This document shows, one piece after another, positions 1 to 7,158 of a stretch of DNA of 9,841 bases (positions are counted from its first letter, which is position 1; every line of letters starts with the position of its first letter). The notes under the pieces were generated by a model. That model had not been told where the DNA came from. It saw only the letters and a program-made list of their open reading frames with translations, and did not search any database. Position numbers and translations under genes: made by a program. This DNA comes from Lachnospiraceae bacterium (GTDB lineage Bacteria > Bacillota > Clostridia > Lachnospirales > Lachnospiraceae), in the NCBI GenBank assembly GCA_014804385.1, contig JAAUZW010000028.1, positions 26,298-36,138 on the forward strand. Reading direction: 5' to 3'.

Positions 1-134
1 TTTGCATAGTAAAATGAAGTTAAATTAGCTAATTGATGTTGGGTATTTGGATTAAATTTAGCTTTGATTGATGCTAATTTTTTAATCTGCAATATTGATT
101 GGTTAAACTGACATGAAACGAAGGAGACTACAAT
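1..134. other. AT-rich leader upstream of the SGNH esterase gene
   Basis: Non-coding, strongly AT-rich leader with no upstream gene end visible. It holds a perfect 12-base palindrome, AATTAGCTAATT, at 23-34, and related half-motifs nearby: AAATTTAGC at 54-62 and GCTAATTT at 73-80. These could be an operator for a sugar-responsive repressor, but short palindromes are common in AT-rich DNA. The ribosome binding site AAGGAG at 121-126 lies 8 bases before the ATG at 135. I see no convincing -35/-10 pair. Confidence 0.5.
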
Positions 135-1247
135 ATGGGATACGATGTACACGCCGAAAAGGGTTTTGTAAACAGGGGAAATCTCTACCGCATGAAAAAA
201 CTGATGCGGCGGGCAAGGCAGGGAGATCGCATTACACTGGCATTTTTGGGCGGCTCGATCACGCAGGGGTCCGTTTCCTCACAATACACAAACTGTTATG
301 CCTATCTGGTCTATGACTGGTTTGTGAGACGGTTTCCCAAGACAGCCTTTACTTATGTGAATGCGGGTGTGGGCGGGACGACCTCGCAGTTTGGCGTATC
401 AAGGGTGGAGGAGGATGTGCTGGCGTTTAAGCCGGATTTTGTGATCATTGAATTTTCTGTTAACGACGACAACACCGATTTCTATCAGGAAACCTATGAG
501 GGGCTTGTGCGGAAGGTGTATGGAAATAAATTTGCCCCTGCGGTGCTTTTGGTACATAATATTTTTTATGACAGCGGTATCAGCGCGGAGGAGAAACATC
601 GGGAAATCGGGATGCATTACCAACTACCCAGCGTCAGTATGAAACCGACTGTCTATGAACAGGTTGCTTCCGGCGTCATCCAGAACCGGGAGATCACACC
701 GGATGATCTGCATCCCAATTCGGAGGGACATGCGCTGCTTGCGGAGGTCATTACACATTGTCTGGACAACATATATAGGCAGATGGATGAGGAGGAACAA
801 CCTTTCCCCATGCCGGATCCCCTGACAAAAAATGCTTACGAGGGTGTAGATCGTCTGCAGAATCATAACTGTCATCCCGTCTGCGAGGGTTTTTCAGAGG
901 ACAATACACCTAAGAAGTATGTGAACGATATGTTTTGTGGTGGATGGACGGCATCGAAGGAGGGAGCAAAGATTACCTTTGAGGTGGAGGGTTCAGAGAT
1001 CGCCGTGCAGTATCGAAAGTCGGTGAAACACCCGGCGCCTGTGGCGGTTGCGGTGGTAGACGGGGATGAAGCCAACAGAATCACACTGGACGCTAATTTT
1101 GAGGAGACTTGGGGAGACTGTCTTCATATCGATACGCTGGCGCATCATATACCTATGGGCGTGCATAGGGTGGAGATTCGGTTGACGCAGACTCATGAGG
1201 ATGATGCGGTGCCGTTTTATCTGGTATCATTGATTGTATCGGCATAA
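135..1247 (+). CDS. SGNH/GDSL-family carbohydrate esterase-like hydrolase, cytosolic, with C-terminal beta-rich domain
   Basis: A 370-residue serine hydrolase of the SGNH fold, probably removing acetyl or similar ester groups from sugars. The family blocks are present in order: GGSIT with nucleophile Ser41, NAGVGGT with the block II glycine (78-81), SVNDD with Asn110, and DDLHPN with Asp190 and His193 completing the triad. The SGNH domain covers about residues 20-215. Residues 245-370 form a separate beta-strand-rich region, possibly a carbohydrate-binding module. There is no signal peptide or membrane segment, so the enzyme should act in the cytosol on imported oligosaccharides. The start at 135 follows AAGGAG. 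The gene lies 54 bases before the GH1-PMI gene with no terminator between them, implying an operon. The layout (N-terminal SGNH, C-terminal beta domain, no signal) resembles what I remember of intracellular mannan acetylesterases of family CE17, but I cannot assign a CE family or substrate by eye. Confidence 0.88.
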   Translation: MGYDVHAEKGFVNRGNLYRMKKLMRRARQGDRITLAFLGGSITQGSVSSQYTNCYAYLVYDWFVRRFPKTAFTYVNAGVGGTTSQFGVSRVEEDVLAFKPDFVIIEFSVNDDNTDFYQETYEGLVRKVYGNKFAPAVLLVHNIFYDSGISAEEKHREIGMHYQLPSVSMKPTVYEQVASGVIQNREITPDDLHPNSEGHALLAEVITHCLDNIYRQMDEEEQPFPMPDPLTKNAYEGVDRLQNHNCHPVCEGFSEDNTPKKYVNDMFCGGWTASKEGAKITFEVEGSEIAVQYRKSVKHPAPVAVAVVDGDEANRITLDANFEETWGDCLHIDTLAHHIPMGVHRVEIRLTQTHEDDAVPFYLVSLIVSA

Positions 1248-1284
1248 GTATTGTATTGTGATAGCATGAGAAAAAACTATAAAA

Positions 1285-1294
1285 GAAGGGAAGG
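1285..1294 (+). promoter_or_regulatory. Ribosome binding site that sets the GH1-PMI start
   Basis: GAAGGGAAGG lies 7 bases before the ATG at 1302. The reading frame stays open upstream to a TTG at 1251 and an ATG at 1266, but neither has a Shine-Dalgarno match, and the GH1 N-terminal signature begins immediately after the ATG at 1302. Confidence 0.8.
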
Positions 1295-1301
1295 AATACA
1301 T

Positions 1302-3605
1302 ATGTTTCGAGAAGATTTTGTCTGGGGTGTAGCGAGCAGTTCTTATCAGGTAGAGGGAAAGGACCCGGAGGATGGTGCGGGGAAGATGATCTGGGACACC
1401 TTTACGGAGGAAGGTAATATTGTGGATCACACGGATGCCTATGTAGCCTGCGACCATATGCACCGTTACAAGGACGACTATAAGCTGATGCGGCTTTTGG
1501 GTGTGAAGGCTTACAGGTTTTCCATCAACTGGGCGAGGTTGATACCGGAGGGGACGGGACGTGTCAACGAGAAAGGCGTTGCGCTTTATCGAGATATGAT
1601 TCTGGAAATGAAGAAGAATGGGATCACACCTTATATCACTATGTATCACTGGGAGCTGCCTCAGGCAATCCAGGACCGGGGCGGATGGCTGAACGAGGAG
1701 ATTGTGGAGTGGTTCGGCGAGTATGCCAAAGTGGTCACAGAGAATTTTTCGGACCTTTGTGAATATTTTATCACGCTTAATGAGCCACAGTGTTTTGTGG
1801 GGCTGGGACATTTGCACGGGGTCAATGCGCCGGGCAAAAAGCTTTCTGTCAAGGAAACCTTTCAGATCACGCACAATGCGCTGCGTGCCCACGGACAGGC
1901 GGTGATCAATCTGCGCAAATTTGCCAAGCGTCCCATTCAGGTAGGGTATGCGCCCACCTGCGGCATGGCCTATCCGGCCAGCGACAGTCCGGCGGATATC
2001 GAGGCGGCAAGAAAGGTTCTCTTTTCTTTCTATAATCCGCTTGATAACTGGACCTGGAATGTGGCATGGTTTTCGGATCCCGTATTTCTGGGAAAATACC
2101 CGGAAGAAGGACTTGTAAAATTTAAGGAGTATCTGCCGGAGATCACCAGAGAGGATCTGGAGCTGATCAGTCAGCCTTTAGACTTTATGGGACAGAATAT
2201 CTATAACGGTTATATCGTGCGTGCGGGTGAGGACGGAGAGCCGGAGTTTGTGGATCGGCCTGCGGGATTCCCTAAGACGGCGGCGGGATGGCCGGTGACG
2301 CCGGAATGCCTGTATTGGGGTGTGAAGTTCCTATATGAGAGATATAAGCTGCCTCTGTATATCACGGAGAACGGTATGTCCTGCCATGATATTGTATCTG
2401 TGGACGGCAGAGTACATGATCCTAACCGTATCACGTTTTTGGATAAATATCTGTCGCAGCTGCAGCGGGCGGCAGATGACGGTGTGGATGTGAGAGGGTA
2501 TTTCCTCTGGACTTTTTGTGATAACTTTGAGTGGAATAAGGGCTACACCGAACGGTTCGGCCTGGTGTATGTGGATTTTCAGACGCAGAAGCGGATCGCC
2601 AAGGATTCCGCTTACTGGTATAAGAAAGTGATAGAGAGCAATGGAGAGACGCTTTCGATCAACCGGAAGGAGAAGCCGATCTTATTCTTGAATCCCGTGT
2701 TCAAGCAGATGATCTGGGGCGGAGAACGCCTGGGGACAGATTGGCCCTATCAGATACCGGGAGAAGGCACCGGGGAGTGCTGGGCAGTGAGCGCCCACCC
2801 CAATGGGGACTGCACTGTGAGAGAGGGCATCTATGCAGGAAAGACATTGTCTGAACTTTGGAAGGAGGAGCCTTCACTCTTTGGAAATACCGGCCTTGAC
2901 CGGTTCCCGCTGCTGACAAAGATCATTGATGCCAAGAGCGATCTGAGCATTCAGGTACATCCCGATGATGCTTATGCCGGCACCCATGAAAACGGCTCTC
3001 TGGGGAAAACAGAATGCTGGTATATTTTGGATTGTGAGGAGGACTCGACTCTGGTGATCGGTCACAATGCCAGGGATAAAGAAGAACTCACGGCTATGAT
3101 CAAAGAGGGCAGATGGGGAGAGTTTATCAGAGAACTGCCCGTGAAAAAGGGAGATTTTATCCAGATTGACCCTGGTACGGTGCATGCCATCAAGGGCGGC
3201 ATCATGCTCTTAGAGACACAGCAAAATTCGGATATCACCTATCGCGTTTACGATTATGACAGGCTCACCGATGGGAAACCCAGACAGCTTCATGTGGAAC
3301 AGAGTATTGATGTGATCACAGTGCCTGCTAAGCCCGCAGAGGAGAGTGTTAAGGCGGCGGCTGATCTGCCTAAGGATCAGAAAAATATGCTGATTGCATG
3401 CAACTATTATAAGGTATGGAAGATTGATGTGGCGGATCAGATTTCCTTCCCGCAGGAGCATCCTTTCCTGATTATGAGCGTGACATCGGGCGACGGATTA
3501 CTCAACGGACAACTGATTCAGAAGGGGGATCATTTCATCCTGCCCTGCGGCTATGGTGAGGTGGAACTGCAGGGAGAAATGGAGATCATTGCGGCTAGTG
3601 TATGA
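1302..3605 (+). CDS. Bifunctional fusion: GH1 beta-glycosidase (N-terminal) and class I mannose-6-phosphate isomerase (C-terminal)
   Basis: A 767-residue protein made of two complete enzymes in one frame. Residues 1-450 are a GH1 TIM barrel. They show the N-terminal signature FVWGVASSSYQVEG (Gln16), His116 in YHWELP, acid/base Glu161 in TLNEP, nucleophile Glu356 in ITENG, and Glu410-Trp411 in DNFEW. The FEW motif indicates unphosphorylated beta-glycosides such as glucosides or mannosides, not 6-phosphoglycosides. Residues 458-767 are a short, Firmicute-type class I PMI (ManA) that interconverts mannose-6-P and fructose-6-P. The zinc ligands are visible: Gln551 and His553 in QVHPDD, Glu571 in GKTECW and His628 in GTVHAI. 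The family block QQNSDITYRVYDYDR follows. The linker is only about 8-10 residues. No signal peptide is present, so the protein is cytosolic. It probably shares a transcript with the upstream esterase. Both assignments are firm; the joint substrate, perhaps glucomannan oligosaccharides, is inference. Confidence 0.93.
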   Translation: MFREDFVWGVASSSYQVEGKDPEDGAGKMIWDTFTEEGNIVDHTDAYVACDHMHRYKDDYKLMRLLGVKAYRFSINWARLIPEGTGRVNEKGVALYRDMILEMKKNGITPYITMYHWELPQAIQDRGGWLNEEIVEWFGEYAKVVTENFSDLCEYFITLNEPQCFVGLGHLHGVNAPGKKLSVKETFQITHNALRAHGQAVINLRKFAKRPIQVGYAPTCGMAYPASDSPADIEAARKVLFSFYNPLDNWTWNVAWFSDPVFLGKYPEEGLVKFKEYLPEITREDLELISQPLDFMGQNIYNGYIVRAGEDGEPEFVDRPAGFPKTAAGWPVTPECLYWGVKFLYERYKLPLYITENGMSCHDIVSVDGRVHDPNRITFLDKYLSQLQRAADDGVDVRGYFLWTFCDNFEWNKGYTERFGLVYVDFQTQKRIAKDSAYWYKKVIESNGETLSINRKEKPILFLNPVFKQMIWGGERLGTDWPYQIPGEGTGECWAVSAHPNGDCTVREGIYAGKTLSELWKEEPSLFGNTGLDRFPLLTKIIDAKSDLSIQVHPDDAYAGTHENGSLGKTECWYILDCEEDSTLVIGHNARDKEELTAMIKEGRWGEFIRELPVKKGDFIQIDPGTVHAIKGGIMLLETQQNSDITYRVYDYDRLTDGKPRQLHVEQSIDVITVPAKPAEESVKAAADLPKDQKNMLIACNYYKVWKIDVADQISFPQEHPFLIMSVTSGDGLLNGQLIQKGDHFILPCGYGEVELQGEMEIIAASV

Positions 3606-3642
3606 GGATGAAATGGAAAAGGTATTAATGATTAAGCAGAAA

Positions 3643-3674
3643 TCAAGCGCGGGTGAATAAAAACCCGCGCTTGA
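3643..3674 (+). terminator. Hairpin terminator after the GH1-PMI gene
   Basis: A perfect 12-base-pair inverted repeat: TCAAGCGCGGGT at 3643-3654 and ACCCGCGCTTGA at 3663-3674, with an 8-base loop. It begins 38 bases after the GH1-PMI stop. The 3' side is only moderately T-rich (CCTGTTTCTGATT), so termination may be partial. It probably separates the SGNH/GH1-PMI operon from the esterase/EAL unit. Confidence 0.65.
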
Positions 3675-3699
3675 CCTGTTTCTGATTCCATTGTAGCAT
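3671..3699 (+). promoter_or_regulatory. Candidate sigma-A promoter for the carboxylesterase/EAL unit
   Basis: TTGACC at 3671-3676 matches the -35 consensus at five of six bases. It is followed after 17 bases by TAGCAT at 3694-3699, which matches the -10 consensus at four of six. The -35 overlaps the 3' arm of the preceding hairpin. A start site near 3706 would leave a leader of about 48 bases before the ATG at 3754. The -10 is weak, so this is tentative. Confidence 0.35.
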
Positions 3700-3753
3700 A
3701 TTATTATTAGGATAAGGTTTCTGTATTGGTATTGTATAAATGGAGGCAGCTGT

Positions 3754-5316
3754 ATGGAGAAAAAATTTGTTTATGACGAAGATACTGCGGTTGTGGGGAC
3801 GAGAAAAGGAAAGATACGTGGGTATTTTTATGATGACATGTACATCTTTAAGGGAATTCCCTATGCGAAGGCAAAGCGTTTTCATGCGCCCAAACCGCTG
3901 GAACCCTGGGAAGGTGTGCTGCAGACTACAAGCTACGGATATGTGTGTCCGCTCATGGAGATGCCAAAGCCGGAGGGAGAACTGCTGGTGCCTCACCGCT
4001 ACTGGGTCATGAACGAGGACTGCCAGAATCTGAATGTCTGGACACCGGGATTGGATGACGGGAAGCGCCCTGTTATGGTGTGGCTCCATGGCGGCGGATT
4101 TTATGCCGGATCTTCCATCGAGCAGATGGCCTATGAAGGTGAAAATATGTGTAAGCTGGGGCAGGTTGTTGTGGTGTCTGTGAACCATCGGCTGAATCTG
4201 TTGGGCTACCTTGATCTTTCTCCGTTCGGGGAGGAGTATGCCAATTCCGGGAATGCGGGAACCGATGACATTGTGGCGGCTTTACAATGGATTCATGACA
4301 ATATTGAGAAATTCGGCGGGGACCCGGAGAATGTGATCGTTTTCGGACAGTCCGGCGGCGGAGCGAAAGTGACAACGCTGTTGCAGACGCAAGCGGCAGA
4401 CGGGCTCTATGCCAAGGGAATCAACATGAGCGGCGTGATAGAGGATCCCGCCACGACAGACGGAGAGGGCAACGGAGAGAAATTAGGACATGCGCTTATG
4501 GAGGAACTTAAGGTGACAGAGGTGAAAGCCCTGGAAACTGTTCCGTATGAGGAGTTAGTCAGAGCTTACAATAAAGTGACGCCTGCCCTTGAGAAAGCGG
4601 GAGAATATATAGGAGGCACTCCCTATAAAAATGCCTTTTATAAAGGAGATCCGGTGAAGAACGGATTCCGGAAAGAGACAGCCCATATTCCCTTAATGGT
4701 GGGCAGTGTATTCGGGGAATTCGGTTCTTTTTCGCCGACCCCTTATAATCGTTCTAAGCTGACCAGGGAAGAGGGAATCCGAATCGTGGAGCAGGCGGTA
4801 GGCAAAGAGGAATCCAAGGAATTGATCCAATTGTTTCAGGAGACCTATCCCGAGCGGAATCCGGTGGATCTCATGACTATGGATTTTATATTCAGACGGC
4901 CGGAGATCACCTACATCAGGGAAAGAAGCAGGTGCAGCGGTGGCGTCTGGTCCTATCTGTTCAATCTGGACATGAATCTGGATGGCGGACGAACGCCTTG
5001 GCATTGTGCAGATATTCCTTATTTTTTCCATAATACAGAATTGGCGCCCTATACGCAGGAACAGGGCGTTACGGAACGGATAGAGAAGTTGATGTTTGAT
5101 TCATTTATGGCATTTGCCAGAAACGGAAATCCGGAGAACACGGAAGTGCCCAAATGGAAGGCGTGTACGCCGGAGAGGGAAAGTACGCTTGTGATCGGCA
5201 AAGAGACAATGGTACGTGAGAATTTTGACCACGAACTGATTCCTGTTTTGGAAAAGTGTATGAAACCTATATACGATAGAAACAGAGAAGAGCGGATGCA
5301 GGGGATACAGCACTAA
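3754..5316 (+). CDS. Type-B carboxylesterase (alpha/beta hydrolase, PnbA/COG2272 type)
   Basis: A 520-residue serine esterase of the carboxylesterase/cholinesterase family, hydrolysing carboxylic esters. All key elements are visible: the EDC..LNVWTP block (Asp89, Cys90), the oxyanion-hole motif HGGGF (residues 112-116), the nucleophile elbow FGQSGGG with Ser200, the acid Glu322 in GSVFGEFG, and His417 in TPWHCADIPYFF. The elbow is G-Q-S-G-G instead of the classical G-E-S-A-G, a variant I recall from bacterial members. Length is normal for the family. There is no signal peptide, so it is cytosolic. The start at 3754 is preceded by GGAGG at 3742-3746. It follows a hairpin and a possible promoter, and is 20 bases upstream of the EAL gene, so the two are probably co-transcribed. 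The substrate cannot be read from the sequence. Proximity to the SGNH esterase and GH1-PMI suggests ester groups on imported glycans, but detoxification of small esters is an alternative. Confidence 0.9.
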   Translation: MEKKFVYDEDTAVVGTRKGKIRGYFYDDMYIFKGIPYAKAKRFHAPKPLEPWEGVLQTTSYGYVCPLMEMPKPEGELLVPHRYWVMNEDCQNLNVWTPGLDDGKRPVMVWLHGGGFYAGSSIEQMAYEGENMCKLGQVVVVSVNHRLNLLGYLDLSPFGEEYANSGNAGTDDIVAALQWIHDNIEKFGGDPENVIVFGQSGGGAKVTTLLQTQAADGLYAKGINMSGVIEDPATTDGEGNGEKLGHALMEELKVTEVKALETVPYEELVRAYNKVTPALEKAGEYIGGTPYKNAFYKGDPVKNGFRKETAHIPLMVGSVFGEFGSFSPTPYNRSKLTREEGIRIVEQAVGKEESKELIQLFQETYPERNPVDLMTMDFIFRRPEITYIRERSRCSGGVWSYLFNLDMNLDGGRTPWHCADIPYFFHNTELAPYTQEQGVTERIEKLMFDSFMAFARNGNPENTEVPKWKACTPERESTLVIGKETMVRENFDHELIPVLEKCMKPIYDRNREERMQGIQH

Positions 5317-5336
5317 AAGTTCAGGAGGAAAAGAGC

Positions 5337-7028
5337 ATGAGCAAACTGCAATTTTGGAATGAAAATGCAGACTACATCGATTCGATCATGAATAAAGTGA
5401 ATATGCTGGCGGAAGATACTTACATATATATCTTGCATTTAAAACAGAACAGAGCGTGGTTTTCAGAGACTGCCAAAGACTATTTCGGGATACCGGATAC
5501 CTATGTCCCGGATCATTATGAGGTTATGCGTAAGCTGATCCATCCGGATGATCTGTGGGAGTACGAGGAAGGAATTCCTCCAAGGACGCAGGGCAAGGAT
5601 CTGGACAGGCAATTGTGTATTCGGATAAAAGATACTTTTGGAGAATTCCATATGTTCAGTATCCATACGGATATTGTGACGGATGAGCAAAGTGCGGAAT
5701 CGTATCTGCTTCTTTTGCTGCATAATGAAAATGTTCTGCCAAGAATTGATGCCCTGACGAATCTGTATTCTCAGGCAAGGTTTGTGACGGATCTGGAAAG
5801 AATGATCGGCACAAAAGAAGCGTTTGCTGTTTTGATGATAAAATTAGAACGATTTACCAATTTGAATATTATTTATGGCACGGAATTTACCAACCAGATT
5901 TTAAAAGAGACGGCGCTGCAGATCATTTATATGATGGATGAAAACAGTGCGGTTTACCGTCTGGACGGCCCGAAATTCGGATTTATCTTCAGGGGATGCG
6001 GCAGGGAGAAACTGATTGCCTTTGAGCAGGAGCTTAGGGAAAGACTGGCACACGGAATCCCTGTAAACAATAGAAATATTCCGGTGAAAATATGTGCGGG
6101 AGCGATCCTGATCGAGCAGTATGGCGGAAACGGAGATTCCGTAAGCTCCAAGGCAGCCTATGCACTGGGAAATTCAGAAACAGAGCATCAGGGAAAACTG
6201 ATCATTTTTAATGATTTGGTGCGTATTTCCAGAAATGTAGATTTGGATCTGATGAAAGTGATCCATCAGTCGGTCAGGGAAGGTTGTAAAGGATTCTATG
6301 TGGTATATCAGCCCATAGTGTCATCCGAAACAGGATGCATCGTAGGAGCGGAAGCGTTGGTCAGATGGCGAAGAGAGCCTTATGGGAATGTGCCGCCGGG
6401 CATGTTTATTGAATGGATGGAAAAGGATCCCAGTATGTATGATCTGGGGAATTATGTTCTGCAAACGGCTTTACAGGAAATGGTGGGAGTGCTTGAAGAA
6501 TTACCGAAGTTTGTTATCAATGTCAATGTATCGGCAAGACAGATGGAGCGGGAAGAGTTTCGCGAAAAGGTGCTGCAAATTTTGGAAGAGACAAAGTTTC
6601 CGGCCGATCATTTGTGCCTGGAATTGACGGAACGGTGTAAGGATATGCCGTTTGACGTGATAAAAAGAGAGGTGGAATTTTTCCAGGGATATGGGATTCG
6701 TATGGCAATGGACGACTATGGAACCGGGAGCGCTTCTTCAGGGATCGTGCTTCACGCGCCGATGGATGAGATCAAACTTGATATGAGCTTCATTCGGGGG
6801 ATTGCCGAGGATGCAAAAAAACAGGCGATGGTAAAGTCAATCGTAGACTTTGCCAACAGTTCCGGCATGAGTACCTGTCTAGAGGGCGTGGAAACCGAGG
6901 AATTGCAGAATTACCTTCGACAATATCATGCCACCTGGTTTCAGGGATATTATTACTCGAAGCCGGTTGAAATAGGGAAATTTTGGGAGTTTCTGAGGGG
7001 CAGTGACAGATTTAAAGAGGAAAGATAA
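5337..7028 (+). CDS. PAS / degenerate GGDEF / EAL protein, predicted cyclic di-GMP phosphodiesterase
   Basis: A 563-residue soluble signalling protein. Residues 26-130 look like a PAS_3-type sensor, including HPDD at 69-72. Residues 135-290 are a GGDEF-like domain whose active-site loop reads RLDGPKF (208-214) in place of RLGGDEF. The catalytic Asp-Glu pair is replaced by Pro-Lys, so cyclase activity is very unlikely, although the domain could still bind GTP and regulate. Residues 305-555 are an EAL domain with the expected residues intact: Glu339 in EALVRW, Asn397 in VNVSARQ, Glu432 in LTER, Asp459-Asp460 in DDYGTG, Lys480 in IKLD, Glu516 in EGVETEE, and a final QGYYYSKP. It is therefore expected to hydrolyse c-di-GMP to pGpG. 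The ATG at 5337 has AGGAGG 8 bases upstream. It begins 20 bases after the carboxylesterase stop. I see no terminator after the gene. Confidence 0.92.
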   Translation: MSKLQFWNENADYIDSIMNKVNMLAEDTYIYILHLKQNRAWFSETAKDYFGIPDTYVPDHYEVMRKLIHPDDLWEYEEGIPPRTQGKDLDRQLCIRIKDTFGEFHMFSIHTDIVTDEQSAESYLLLLLHNENVLPRIDALTNLYSQARFVTDLERMIGTKEAFAVLMIKLERFTNLNIIYGTEFTNQILKETALQIIYMMDENSAVYRLDGPKFGFIFRGCGREKLIAFEQELRERLAHGIPVNNRNIPVKICAGAILIEQYGGNGDSVSSKAAYALGNSETEHQGKLIIFNDLVRISRNVDLDLMKVIHQSVREGCKGFYVVYQPIVSSETGCIVGAEALVRWRREPYGNVPPGMFIEWMEKDPSMYDLGNYVLQTALQEMVGVLEELPKFVINVNVSARQMEREEFREKVLQILEETKFPADHLCLELTERCKDMPFDVIKREVEFFQGYGIRMAMDDYGTGSASSGIVLHAPMDEIKLDMSFIRGIAEDAKKQAMVKSIVDFANSSGMSTCLEGVETEELQNYLRQYHATWFQGYYYSKPVEIGKFWEFLRGSDRFKEER

Positions 7029-7158
7029 ACAATTTTCCCATTTAATTCATGACGGCAGCTAAATTGTGCATTATTTGTGAAATCTATTTCATTTACCGTA
7101 CAAATGTGTTAAATTAAGTTCTTGAAAGATAAAATACGACAGGAAGAGGGAACATATC

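Noticed and set aside
1251..1301. Longer N-terminus for the GH1-PMI protein starting at TTG 1251 or ATG 1266
   Set aside because: Neither start has a Shine-Dalgarno match, the added residues lie before the GH1 fold, and ATG 1302 has a well-spaced GAAGGGAAGG.
1227..1892. 221-codon minus-strand reading frame and similar antisense frames
   Set aside because: These lie antisense to clearly coding genes, have no RBS or recognisable motifs, and are shadows of the coding strand.
1302..2650. Assignment of the GH1 domain as 6-phospho-beta-glucosidase
   Set aside because: The phosphate-binding Ser/Lys/Tyr pattern of that subgroup is absent. The DNFEW motif typical of enzymes for unphosphorylated glycosides is present.
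3628..3660. Ten-codon frame starting at ATG 3628
   Set aside because: It lacks a clear RBS and ends inside the terminator hairpin; it is most likely chance.
4342..4365. GQSGG in place of GESAG as a defect in the carboxylesterase
   Set aside because: The nucleophile serine and the G-x-S-x-G frame are intact, with acid and histidine partners present; this looks like a normal subfamily variant.
7078..7091. TGAAAT-CT-ATTTCA inverted repeat
   Set aside because: Arms are only 6 bases in AT-rich DNA and there is no T-tract; chance is a sufficient explanation.
7130..7135. TAAAAT as a -10 box for the FKBP-like gene
   Set aside because: The -35 position is a poor match (TGTTAA), and a start site near 7142 would remove part of the ribosome binding site.
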